From DASXRC01 sp036506495 (lineage in GTDB: Bacteria > Actinomycetota > Actinomycetes > Mycobacteriales > Micromonosporaceae), in assembly GCA_036506495.1 (NCBI GenBank), contig DASXRQ010000166.1, positions 24,848-88,847 of the forward strand: a DNA stretch of 64,000 bases, written 5' to 3'. This document shows, one piece after another, positions 51,350 to 60,445 of the stretch. Position numbers and translations under genes: made by a program. The notes below the pieces were generated by a model. That model was not told where the DNA came from. It made no database searches and was given only the letters and a program-made list of their open reading frames with translations. Numbering within the stretch: the stretch's first letter is position 1; the number at the start of each line of letters is the position of its first letter.

Positions 51350-52561
51350 GTGGATCGTTTGACAAACCCCATCCAGCCGTACGCCTGGGGCTCGCGTTCC
51401 GCCATCGCGGCGATGCAGGAGCGGCCGCCGAGCGCGGATCCAGAGGCGGAGCTATGGATCGGCGCCCATCCGGCCGGACCGTCCACACTGGAGCATTCCG
51501 GGGTCACCCTGGCGGACACCATCGCCGCGGCCCCCGGGCGCATGCTCGGTGCCCGCGTGGAGGCCGCGTTCGGTCCTCGGCTCCCCTATCTGCTCAAGGT
51601 GCTGGCCGCCGACGCGCCGCTGTCGCTGCAGGCCCACCCCGACGCGCCACGGGCCCGCGACCGGTACGCCGCCGGCGATCCGAACTACACGGATGCGAAC
51701 CACAAACCCGAGCTGCTCGTGGCGATCGAGGAGTTCGAGGCGCTGTGCGGGTTCCGCGACCCGAAGGTGTCGGCCGAATGCTTGCGCACCCTCAATCTGC
51801 CGGCGCTCGTGCCGGTCGCGGACGCGCTCGCGACCGGTGAGGCCGGGTTACGAAGCGCCGTAACGACGTTGTTGACCTGGCCGGCAGCCGACCGCTCGAA
51901 GCTCGTCGAGGTGGTGGTGGCCTCCGGCGGCCGGGTCGGCGAGAACGACCGGTTCGCCACCGAGTACGCGATGGCGGGCCGTCTCGCGCGGGCCTACCCC
52001 GGCGACGTGGGTGTGGTCGTAGCGTTGTTGCTCAACCACGTCACGCTCGCGCCGGGCGAGGCGTTGTGGCTGCCCGCCGGAAACCTGCACTCGCATCTGC
52101 GCGGCACCGGCGTCGAGGTCATGGCCGCGAGCGACAATGTGCTGCGCGGCGGGCTGACGCCCAAGCGCGTCGACGTGGACGAGCTGCTGGAGATCCTGCG
52201 GTTCGAGATCCTGGCGGACCCGGTGCTCCACCCGGTCGGGGTCTCGCCGGGCGTCGTCACCTGGCCGGTGCCGGCGGCGGAGTTCACGCTGTTCCGGGCC
52301 GAGCTCGACGAGCGCGTCCGAGCGGTGGACCTGGCGCTGGAGGGTCCGCGGGTGGTCTTGTGCGTCCGCGGCGAGCTCGCAGCGGCGGACGAGGGCTCGG
52401 CGGTGACCCTCCGCGGCGGACAGGCAGCGTTCGGGCCGGCCTCGTCGGCGCCGCTGCGGCTGACGGGTCGCGGCGAGGCGTTCCTGGTCGGCGTGGGCGG
52501 CCGGACCGCCCAACTCTCACGGAGTTGGGCGGCGAAGGGCCGCCGGACCGCCCAACTCTGA
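51350..52561 (+). CDS. manA: Mannose-6-phosphate isomerase, class I, with repeat-derived C-terminus
   Basis: A 403-residue zinc enzyme interconverting fructose-6-P and mannose-6-P. VDRLTNPIQPYAWGSRSAIA is the N-terminal signature, followed by AELWIGAHPAGPS, LLKVLAADAPLSLQAHPD (zinc His), DANHKPELLVAI (zinc Glu/His), EALWLPAGNLHSHLRGTGVEVMAASDNVLRGGLTPK. GTG 51350 is one base after the CDF stop. The last ~21 residues (GGRTAQLSRSWAAKG, then RRTAQL) are encoded by the tandem hairpin repeat at 52506-52574, and the TGA sits in the loop of the second hairpin. The native end was probably at about VGVGG. Confidence 0.95.
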   Translation: MDRLTNPIQPYAWGSRSAIAAMQERPPSADPEAELWIGAHPAGPSTLEHSGVTLADTIAAAPGRMLGARVEAAFGPRLPYLLKVLAADAPLSLQAHPDAPRARDRYAAGDPNYTDANHKPELLVAIEEFEALCGFRDPKVSAECLRTLNLPALVPVADALATGEAGLRSAVTTLLTWPAADRSKLVEVVVASGGRVGENDRFATEYAMAGRLARAYPGDVGVVVALLLNHVTLAPGEALWLPAGNLHSHLRGTGVEVMAASDNVLRGGLTPKRVDVDELLEILRFEILADPVLHPVGVSPGVVTWPVPAAEFTLFRAELDERVRAVDLALEGPRVVLCVRGELAAADEGSAVTLRGGQAAFGPASSAPLRLTGRGEAFLVGVGGRTAQLSRSWAAKGRRTAQL

Positions 52562-52574
52562 CGGAGTTCGGCGG
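52506..52574. repeat. Tandem hairpin repeat, copy B, overlapping the manA stop
   Basis: Hairpin 1: CCGCCCAACTC (52506-52516) and GAGTTGGGCGG (52522-52532), perfect 11 bp, loop of 5. Hairpin 2: CCGCCCAACTC (52548-52558) and GAGTTCGGCGG (52564-52574), one mismatch, loop TGACG. The period is 42 bp. Confidence 0.9.
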
Positions 52575-52637
52575 AGCCGAGTTGGCCTCGGACCCGGCTC
52601 ATCCGCCGGGGCGAGATCAGGACTTTTCCGGATTCGC

Positions 52638-52666
52638 TTGACATGCCCGTAGCGGAGTGTGAGTCT
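52638..52666 (+). promoter_or_regulatory. Candidate distal ahcY promoter
   Basis: A consensus TTGACA (52638-52643), 17 bp, then GAGTCT (52661-52666) preceded by an extended TGT. It would give a ~225-nt leader containing the folded element at 52704-52788. Confidence 0.45.
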
Positions 52667-52703
52667 TTAACGACGCAGCGTCATCGCGACGAAGGTCCGA
52701 GTC

Positions 52704-52788
52704 ACGCGCGGGGAACCAAACCGGGGGGAAGCGCGGGGCGGTTGGCCGACTGGGTGGAGAGTCCATCCACGACCACCGTCCCGCGCGT
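52704..52788 (+). ncRNA. Structured leader upstream of ahcY (possible cis-regulatory RNA)
   Basis: The 334-bp gap 52562-52895 contains no convincing ORF, but this stretch can fold as a three-way junction. P1 pairs ACGCGCGGG (52704-52712) with CCCGCGCGT (52780-52788). P2 pairs CCAAACCG (52716-52723) with CGGTTGG (52739-52745), one bulged A. P3 pairs TGGGTGGA (52751-52758) with TCCATCCA (52762-52769), one G-U. The unpaired GGGGAACCA-like segment faintly recalls the c-di-AMP riboswitch, but its GCTAACC block is absent, and it is not an SAH-riboswitch match that I recognise. Folding is by eye only. Confidence 0.35.
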
Positions 52789-52851
52789 TTATGCGTACGC
52801 GATCTTGCCGACACCTCAAGTGGGCCGAGGGCCGGGTGAGGCGCGCTGGCG

Positions 52852-52857
52852 TAGTGT
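52852..52857 (+). promoter_or_regulatory. Candidate proximal ahcY -10 box TAGTGT
   Basis: TAGTGT lies 38 bp before ATG 52896, downstream of the folded element. Use of this start would bypass the structured leader. No clear -35. Confidence 0.35.
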
Positions 52858-52895
52858 GGGGGCTCGCCCGGTGACCCGTAGGACAGGAGTTCTCG

Positions 52896-54383
<1,488 letters not shown>

Positions 54384-54490
54384 GCTCAAGGGACCGATTC
54401 GGCCGGGTTTGCCGTGCTGATCGGTCGGTCAGGCGGCTCCGGCCGGGAGGCATTCCCAACTTTTGGGCTTGAGATGCGATATTGGACCGC

Positions 54491-55180
54491 ATGAGGGCCC
54501 GGGTACTGGTGGTGGACGACGACCCCGCGCTGGCGGAGATGCTCGGCATTGTGCTGCGCAGCGAGGGGTTCCTGCCGTCCTTCGTTGCGGACGGAGAGCG
54601 CGCGCTCGCCGCCTTCCGGGAGAACCGGCCCGACATCGTGTTGTTGGACCTGATGCTGCCCGGGATGAGCGGCATCGACGTGTGCCGGGCGATCCGCGCC
54701 GAGTCGGGCGTACCGATCGTCATGCTCACCGCGAAGAGCGACACCGTCGACGTCGTGCTCGGGTTGGAGTCCGGCGCGGACGACTACGTCGTGAAGCCGT
54801 TCAAGCCCAAGGAGCTCGTGGCGCGTATGCGGGCCCGGCTTCGGCGCGGCGAGGACGTCGCGCCCGAGACGCTCACCATCGGCCCGCCGGACAACCAGAT
54901 CACCATCGACGTGCCCGCGCACACGGTGACCCGAAAGGGCGAGGAGGTCAAACTGACCCCACTCGAGTTCGACCTGCTGGTTGCGCTGGCCCGCAAGCCC
55001 CGGCAGGTCTTCACGCGTGAGGTCCTCCTCGAGCAGGTCTGGGGGTACCGGCACGCCGCCGACACCCGGCTGGTCAACGTGCACGTGCAGCGGCTGCGGG
55101 CCAAGATCGAGCCGGATCCGGAGCGCCCGGAGATCATCCTTACCGTACGCGGCGTGGGATACAAGGCGGGCACCGGATAA
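54491..55180 (+). CDS. mtrA: Response regulator MtrA
   Basis: A 229-residue OmpR/PhoB-type regulator. The receiver domain has D9/D10 in VLVVDDDPALAEML, the phospho-acceptor D53 in IVLLDLMLPGMSGIDVC, T in VMLTAKSD and K in VVKPFKPKEL. The winged helix (VKLTPLEFDLLVALARKPRQVFTREVLLEQVWGY, RLVNVHVQRLRAKIE, VRGVGYKAG) is complete. It is nearly identical in pattern to mycobacterial MtrA, which controls cell division, wall and replication genes. TTG 54482 would give MDRMRARV, aligning with mycobacterial MDTMRQRI, and is a real alternative. GATATT at 54478 would instead make ATG 54491 leaderless. Confidence 0.95.
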   Translation: MRARVLVVDDDPALAEMLGIVLRSEGFLPSFVADGERALAAFRENRPDIVLLDLMLPGMSGIDVCRAIRAESGVPIVMLTAKSDTVDVVLGLESGADDYVVKPFKPKELVARMRARLRRGEDVAPETLTIGPPDNQITIDVPAHTVTRKGEEVKLTPLEFDLLVALARKPRQVFTREVLLEQVWGYRHAADTRLVNVHVQRLRAKIEPDPERPEIILTVRGVGYKAGTG

Positions 55181-55192
55181 CCTGGGACAACT

Positions 55193-56986
55193 GTGGCCGA
55201 GCCGTCGACGACCCGTCCTCTGCGCGTCCCGCGGGTAGCGTTCGACCCGAGGTCCGCGTGGGATTCCGTCGCGCGCCGAGCCGCCTCGCTCGGGTGGACC
55301 TTGCGGCTTGCCTGGCGCCGGTCGCTCCAGCTCCGCATGGTGACGATCACCTTGGTCACGTCCAGCCTGCTGGTCGGCAGCTTCGGCCTGCTGGTCGCGA
55401 TGTCGAGCACCCGCAGCTTGATCGACGGGACCCTGTCCGACGTGCGGAAGGTCGCGAAGAACGGGGCCGAGCACACCAACGAGCAGCTGAGCGTGTACCC
55501 GAGCGCGCTCGACCCGAAGCTGCCGACGACGATCCACGACACGCTGGTCTACCTCGCCGGCTCTGCGCCGCAGGGTGGCGACATCGTCGTCGTGATCAAA
55601 TCGAAGCACGACCCGAATGTCCGCCAGACGTCGTGGCCGCTGACGCAGGTCGACCCGGGTACCGCGATCACGCCCGAACTCGAGCGGAAGGTGGCCGACG
55701 GCCGCCGGATGGCCGACCAGATCGTCACGCGTCGTCTCGCGTCCGGTGACCCGGTCAAGTACCTCGTGTACGGGTCGCCCGTGCCGACCCGGTTCGGCCA
55801 GGTGGAGCTTTACTACCTGGTTCCGTTGACGACCGAGGACGCGGTGGCGACCCGGATCCGCAACGTCGTGCTCGGCACCGGGCTCGCCCTCGTGGCCCTG
55901 CTCGCTGTGCTCACCGCGCTCGTCACCCGGCTAGTGGTCAACCCGGTGCGCGTCGCCGCGCGGACGGCGCAGCGCCTCTCGGCCGGCCTCCTCGACCAAC
56001 GGATGAAGGTCGAAGGGGAGGACGACCTCGCCCAGCTCGCGGCCTCGTTCAACCAGATGGCGGCCAATCTTCAGCGGCAGATCGAGCGGCTGGAAGAGAT
56101 GTCCCGGCTGCAGCGGCGGTTTACCTCGGACGTGTCGCACGAGCTGCGCACGCCGCTGACGACGGTGCGCATGGCGGCCGACCTGCTGTTTGCCGAGCGG
56201 GACCAGTTCGATCCCGCGGTCGGGCGCACGGTTGAACTCCTGCAGAACGAGCTGGATCGGTTCGAGGGCCTGCTCACCGACCTACTCGAGATCAGCCGAT
56301 TCGACGCCGGGTTCGCCGTGCTGGACGCCGAACCCACCGATCTGGTAACCGTCGTGCGCCGCGTCGTCGACCGGCTGACCAGCGTGGCCGAGCGGGCGGA
56401 CGTCACGATGCGGCTGCACGTGCCCGACGGCCCGGTCATCGCGGAGGTGGATTCGCGCCGGGTGGAGCGGATCCTGCGCAACCTGGTGGGCAACGCGGTG
56501 GAGCACGGCGAGCGCCTGCCTGTCGACGTGACCCTCGCCTGCGACGACACGGCCGTGGCGGTGACCGTGCGCGACCGTGGCATCGGGCTCAACCCCGGCG
56601 AGGAGAAGCTCGTCTTCAACCGGTTCTGGCGGTCCGACCTATCGCGGGCCCGGCAGACCGGTGGCACGGGACTCGGGCTGTCCATCAGCCTGGAGGATGC
56701 GCGGCTGCACCGCGGCTGGCTGGAGGCCTGGGGTGCGCCCGGCGCCGGTGCCCAGTTCCGGCTGACTCTTCCGGTGCGCGCCGGGGGGCGCCTCGTCGCA
56801 TCACCGCTGCCGCTCGTCCCCATCGATCTGGCGCCGCTGGTGCCGCCGCGCGGCGGGACCGCGGCCTCGAGCCGTGAGGGCGGGATCGCGGCCTCGAGCC
56901 GTGACGGGGCGAGCGCCCCGGGCCGTCCGCCCGCCGTGGCCGATGGCGGGGGCGCGCCGGATGTGCCGGCGGAGGTGACGAGATGA
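55193..56986 (+). CDS. mtrB: Sensor histidine kinase MtrB
   Basis: A 597-residue membrane kinase partnering MtrA. TM1 ~45-65 (MVTITLVTSSLLVGSFGLLVAM), an extracytoplasmic domain to ~residue 220, and TM2 (VVLGTGLALVALLAVLTALVTRL). HAMP (NPVRVAARTAQRLSAGLLDQRM) follows, then H316 in FTSDVSHELRTPLTTVRM, the N-box NLVGNAVEHG, and G-boxes VRDRGIGLNPGEEKLVFNRFWR and GGTGLGLSISLEDARLHRGWLEAWG. The Pro/Ala-rich C-terminal tail contains a 27-bp direct duplication. GTG 55193 is 12 bp after mtrA, and the stop overlaps lpqB. Confidence 0.96.
   Translation: MAEPSTTRPLRVPRVAFDPRSAWDSVARRAASLGWTLRLAWRRSLQLRMVTITLVTSSLLVGSFGLLVAMSSTRSLIDGTLSDVRKVAKNGAEHTNEQLSVYPSALDPKLPTTIHDTLVYLAGSAPQGGDIVVVIKSKHDPNVRQTSWPLTQVDPGTAITPELERKVADGRRMADQIVTRRLASGDPVKYLVYGSPVPTRFGQVELYYLVPLTTEDAVATRIRNVVLGTGLALVALLAVLTALVTRLVVNPVRVAARTAQRLSAGLLDQRMKVEGEDDLAQLAASFNQMAANLQRQIERLEEMSRLQRRFTSDVSHELRTPLTTVRMAADLLFAERDQFDPAVGRTVELLQNELDRFEGLLTDLLEISRFDAGFAVLDAEPTDLVTVVRRVVDRLTSVAERADVTMRLHVPDGPVIAEVDSRRVERILRNLVGNAVEHGERLPVDVTLACDDTAVAVTVRDRGIGLNPGEEKLVFNRFWRSDLSRARQTGGTGLGLSISLEDARLHRGWLEAWGAPGAGAQFRLTLPVRAGGRLVASPLPLVPIDLAPLVPPRGGTAASSREGGIAASSRDGASAPGRPPAVADGGGAPDVPAEVTR
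56852..56905. repeat. 27-bp direct duplication in the mtrB tail
   Basis: Two copies (56852-56878, 56879-56905) differ at a few positions and encode GGTAASSRE and GGIAASSRD. In frame, in the disordered C-terminus. Confidence 0.85.
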
Positions 56987-58755
56987 GGTCCCGCCGGCTC
57001 CTCGCCGTGGTTGTCGCCGCGCTGGCGCTGCTCGCGGGCTGTGGCATCCCCGAGGGCACAGGTGTCCGGGACGACGGCGCGGGACCGTCCGAGCCCCTCG
57101 GTGACCCCGACACGGGTCTCGAGCCCCCGCACCGGGTGGCCACCCGGGAGCCGGACCAGTTCGTCCGCAACTTCCTGTCCTCGCCGGCCGGCGACCTGGC
57201 CGGTGCCGCCGAACGGCAAAGGCTCTTCCTCACGAAGCAGGACGCGGCGGACTGGAAGCCGCCGAAGGGGATCAACGTGATCTCCCTGACCGAGGACCCG
57301 CTCATCACCGGGAAGGAGGTCGTGCTCAAGGACGTCCAGCACGTCGGCACGCTTGGTGATAACGGCATCCTCGAACCGCGGCGGCCACAGGAACCCGCGC
57401 AGTCAACCTACACATTCCGCGTCGGGCTCGGGGAGGACGAGCAGAGTGGGCTGTTCGTCAGCCAGCCGCCGCCGCTCATCCTCATGACCCTCGACGCGCT
57501 GGACGCCTACTACGAACCTCGTGTCATCTACTTCTGGAACACCGACCACACCGGCCTCGTGCCCGACGTCCGCTACCTGGCCCGGTCGATCCCCCGCGCC
57601 CAACGGCCGAACAGGGTGCTGGACTGGCTGATCGCCGGTCCGTCGCCCTGGCTCGAGCCGGCGGTGGAGCCCCTGCCGGACGGCACTCAGGCGCCGGGCA
57701 ACGTGCCGGACCCGTCGACCGGGCACCTCGTCGTGAACCTCAACGCGGCCGCGCTGACCGGGGATGCCGACCAACTCGACCGGCTCGGCTCTCAGCTGCG
57801 CTGGTCGCTGCGGCCCGACTCGCAGGGTGACCTCGAGCTGAAGATCGACAACCAACCGAAGAAGACGTTCAGCGGCGACGCGTATCTGGGCGACAACCCC
57901 GAGTCTCGGTCCGAGGCGACCCAGTGGCCGTTCTGCGTCTTCCAGGAACGGGTACGGCGCATCTCGCCGCCGAGCCAGCCGACGGACGTGCCGGTCGACG
58001 ACAAGTTCAACCGGCAGGTGCAGTCGGCGGCGCTCGCCCGCACCGACACCGGTGACCAGATCATGGGCGCACTGGTCCGCAGGCTGGCCGGCGACGACCA
58101 GCTCTGGATCGGCGGCGGGGCCGTCCCGGCGTACCGCAAGGTTGGCTCGGCGGCGAACATGAGCCGGCCCACCTGGCTCGCCGGTCCCGGCGGCGCCGGC
58201 CTGGTGGCCGCCGACGGGAAGCTGTACCAGTTCGCTCGCGGCCGGAAGGCGCTAAGTGGGGTCGCGCTCGCCGGCTCGAAGAACAACGTCACCGCCGTCG
58301 CGACGCCCCCGGACGGGCAGCGGATGGCGTACATCGACGGCGGCCGGCTCTACGTCGCTGCGCTGCGCCGGGACGGCGGCAAGCTGACCGAGGTCGGCGA
58401 CCCGCGGGAGGTGCCGACGCCGTTCTCCACAGTCATGGCGGTCGCCTGGAGCGGGGAGGGCCGTCTCATGACGGCGGGCTCCCGCGGAGACAACGGCCGC
58501 ACGGCGCTGTTCGAGGTCAGTGTCGACGGTGGCCAGCGGCGCGAGGAGGTCGCCTCGTTGGGGAGGGCGAAGGTGACCCAGCTCGCGGCGTACCCCGACG
58601 ACCCGTCGACCACGACCGAGGATCGACGCGTGATGTACGAGGCCGACGGGGCCGCCTTCGAGCTGTTCTCGGAACCGAAGCAGCTCACCGCGCGTGACCT
58701 TCAGCCGCCGCAGAACCTCGATATCCCGCCCACCGCGCCGTTCTTCCTGGAGTAG
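56983..58755 (+). CDS. lpqB: Lipoprotein LpqB (GerMN domain)
   Basis: A 590-residue exported lipoprotein; lipobox LLAGC with C20 after a short signal helix. Residues ~50-310 include the GerMN-type domain (EDPLITGKEVVLKDVQHVG, GLVPDVRYLARSIPRAQRPNRVLDWLIAGPSPWLEPAVEPLPDGT). The C-terminal half is a beta-propeller-like LpqB domain (GQRMAYIDGGRLYVAALRRDGG, VMAVAWSGEGRLMTAGSRGD). By mycobacterial work LpqB modulates MtrB activity at the membrane. ATG 56983 overlaps the mtrB TGA (ATGA), so mtrA-mtrB-lpqB is one coupled operon. Confidence 0.96.
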   Translation: MRSRRLLAVVVAALALLAGCGIPEGTGVRDDGAGPSEPLGDPDTGLEPPHRVATREPDQFVRNFLSSPAGDLAGAAERQRLFLTKQDAADWKPPKGINVISLTEDPLITGKEVVLKDVQHVGTLGDNGILEPRRPQEPAQSTYTFRVGLGEDEQSGLFVSQPPPLILMTLDALDAYYEPRVIYFWNTDHTGLVPDVRYLARSIPRAQRPNRVLDWLIAGPSPWLEPAVEPLPDGTQAPGNVPDPSTGHLVVNLNAAALTGDADQLDRLGSQLRWSLRPDSQGDLELKIDNQPKKTFSGDAYLGDNPESRSEATQWPFCVFQERVRRISPPSQPTDVPVDDKFNRQVQSAALARTDTGDQIMGALVRRLAGDDQLWIGGGAVPAYRKVGSAANMSRPTWLAGPGGAGLVAADGKLYQFARGRKALSGVALAGSKNNVTAVATPPDGQRMAYIDGGRLYVAALRRDGGKLTEVGDPREVPTPFSTVMAVAWSGEGRLMTAGSRGDNGRTALFEVSVDGGQRREEVASLGRAKVTQLAAYPDDPSTTTEDRRVMYEADGAAFELFSEPKQLTARDLQPPQNLDIPPTAPFFLE

Positions 58756-58757
58756 CG

Positions 58758-59504
58758 GTGCCGGGGTGGCTGGCCGGGGTCTGGGCTGACCTCGCCGACC
58801 TCGTGTTGCCGGCCGAGTGCGCCGGGTGCGCGGTGGCCGGAGCCACGCTGCGGTACGGGGTGTGCCCAGGCTGCGTCGCCGCGTTGGAGTCGCTGACGCC
58901 ATTCCCGACCAGGCCCACGCCGGCCCCGCCAGGAATGCCGCGGTGCGTGGCGCTCGGCGGGTACGACGGCGTGCTGCGCGAGGTGTTGCTCGGATACAAG
59001 GAGCGCGGACGGCACACGCTGGGCCGACCACTCGGCGTCCTCCTCGCCCGCGCGGTCGCCGAGGCGAGCGGCGGTTCGGGTACCCCCGTACTGCTGCTGC
59101 CTGTGCCGGCCACCGCGGCGGCCGCGCGGCGCCGGCACGGTGACCACGTGTGGAGGTTGGCCCGGCACGCCGCGGCGGAACTGCGGCGCTCGGGCCGCGG
59201 GGCGGCGGTGACGCAGCCGGTGCGGGCTTTGCCGCGCCAGGACTCGGCCGAGCTCGATCGCGCCGGTCGGGCCGCCGCCGCGGCGATGGCGTTCCGCCTC
59301 CGGAGCAGCCGCGTGCCGGGCACGCGTGGTCGCGCCGCTCGCGCCCGGGTCGTGCTCGTCGACGACATCGTGACGACCGGGGCCACGCTCGCCGCCGTCA
59401 GCCTGCGGCTCGCCGAGGCGGGCCTGCAGGTGTCCGCCTCGGCGGTGCTCGCCGCCACCGCTCGCCGGGCGGTACCCGTTCGGGGGACCGAGATTTGGAC
59501 CTGA
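58758..59504 (+). CDS. ComF-family phosphoribosyltransferase-like protein
   Basis: A 248-residue protein; GTG 58758 is 2 bp after lpqB. The N-terminal zinc-ribbon-like cysteines (ECAGC, VCPGC) and the C-terminal PRTase loop VVLVDDIVTTGATLAAVSLRLAEAGL are the ComF/GntX signature; YKERGRHTLGRPLG and LPRQDSAELDRAGR are family motifs. In competent bacteria ComF aids DNA uptake, but the actinobacterial role is unknown. Its position after lpqB and before hpf is conserved, as I recall, in mycobacteria. Confidence 0.92.
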   Translation: MPGWLAGVWADLADLVLPAECAGCAVAGATLRYGVCPGCVAALESLTPFPTRPTPAPPGMPRCVALGGYDGVLREVLLGYKERGRHTLGRPLGVLLARAVAEASGGSGTPVLLLPVPATAAAARRRHGDHVWRLARHAAAELRRSGRGAAVTQPVRALPRQDSAELDRAGRAAAAAMAFRLRSSRVPGTRGRAARARVVLVDDIVTTGATLAAVSLRLAEAGLQVSASAVLAATARRAVPVRGTEIWT

Positions 59505-59776
59505 TCGGGGCTGGCTGCTCCAGGTGGGCGAATCTCCGCCAAAGGGTCTTGGAAACCGGGGGTGACGGGCGGGCGAAGAGGAGTTAGCGTCAAGTCCTAC
59601 GCAGGGTCGACCTGGGGCGATTTGAGCGCCCCGGAGGGAGGCGCCCGCACTCGAATCCGGTCGATGCCAAGGGTTCACCCCGGGGAGGCTGGCCGGCCGA
59701 TTCCAGTTTCAGACCGCCGCCATCGGCTAACGAGCCGGTGGCGCAGCCACAGGGGAACGACCGTGGGGGAGGTCAA

Positions 59777-60439
59777 GTGGACATCGTCGTCAAGGGCCGC
59801 AACGTCGAGGTGCCTGATCATTACCGAGTTCATGTGGCGGAGAAGCTCCAGAAGGTCGAGCGCTACGACCAGAAGCTGATCCGCGTCGACGTTGAGCTGT
59901 TCCACGAGCGCAACCCGCGACAGTCCGACATCTGCCAACGCGTGGAGATCACCCTGTTCTCCCGCGGGCCGGTGGTCCGCGCGGAGGCCTGCGCCAGCGA
60001 CTTCTACTCGGCGCTTGACAACGCCATCGCCAAGCTCAACACACGGCTGCGTCGCGCCGCCGATCGGCGCCGTGTCCACCGCGGCCGGCGCGCACCGGTG
60101 TCCGTCGCCATGGCGACCGCTGGGTTGCGGCCGGAATTGTTCGCCGTTCCGGAACCGGTCGAGTCCGCCAACGAGCTCGCGCTCGGCAGCCCGTCGGCCA
60201 ACGGCGGGCGCGGCCCGGCGCCGGCGGTCGAGGACGTCGACGACCAACCGTGGCACATCGTGCGCGAGAAGGAGCACCCCAGCGAGCCCATGACCGTCGA
60301 CGACGCCCTGTTCCAGATGGAGCTCATCGGGCACGATTTCTACCTGTTCATGGACAAGGAGTCCGGCCGGCCCAGCGTCGTCTATCGGCGCCGCGCGTAC
60401 GACTACGGAGTGATCACGCTCGGCACGCTGGTTGCCTGA
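59777..60439 (+). CDS. hpf: Ribosome hibernation-promoting factor, long form
   Basis: A 220-residue long HPF. The N-terminal ~105 residues (VDIVVKGRNVEVPDHYRVHVAEKLQKVERY, VEITLFSRGPVVRAEACASDFYSALDNAIAKLNTRLRR) bind the 30S decoding region. The C-terminal ~55 residues (PMTVDDALFQMELIGHDFYLFMDKESGRPSVVYRRRAYDYGVI) form the dimerisation domain that makes 100S ribosomes. I chose GTG 59777, which gives the canonical start and has GGGGGAGG upstream; GTG 59738 is in frame but lacks a site. The 272-bp gap upstream (59505-59776) contains no ORF that looks real and no clear promoter. Confidence 0.95.
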   Translation: MDIVVKGRNVEVPDHYRVHVAEKLQKVERYDQKLIRVDVELFHERNPRQSDICQRVEITLFSRGPVVRAEACASDFYSALDNAIAKLNTRLRRAADRRRVHRGRRAPVSVAMATAGLRPELFAVPEPVESANELALGSPSANGGRGPAPAVEDVDDQPWHIVREKEHPSEPMTVDDALFQMELIGHDFYLFMDKESGRPSVVYRRRAYDYGVITLGTLVA

Positions 60440-60445
60440 CCGGCG

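Noticed and set aside
52704..52788. c-di-AMP (ydaO-type) riboswitch
   Set aside because: Only the GGGGAACC-like block resembles it; the conserved GCTAACC end is missing, and the usual targets are wall hydrolases rather than ahcY. Kept as an unassigned structured leader.
59505..59776. SigR-type promoter (GGAAAC ... GTT) before hpf
   Set aside because: The spacing between the two words is about 27 bp, too long for that class.
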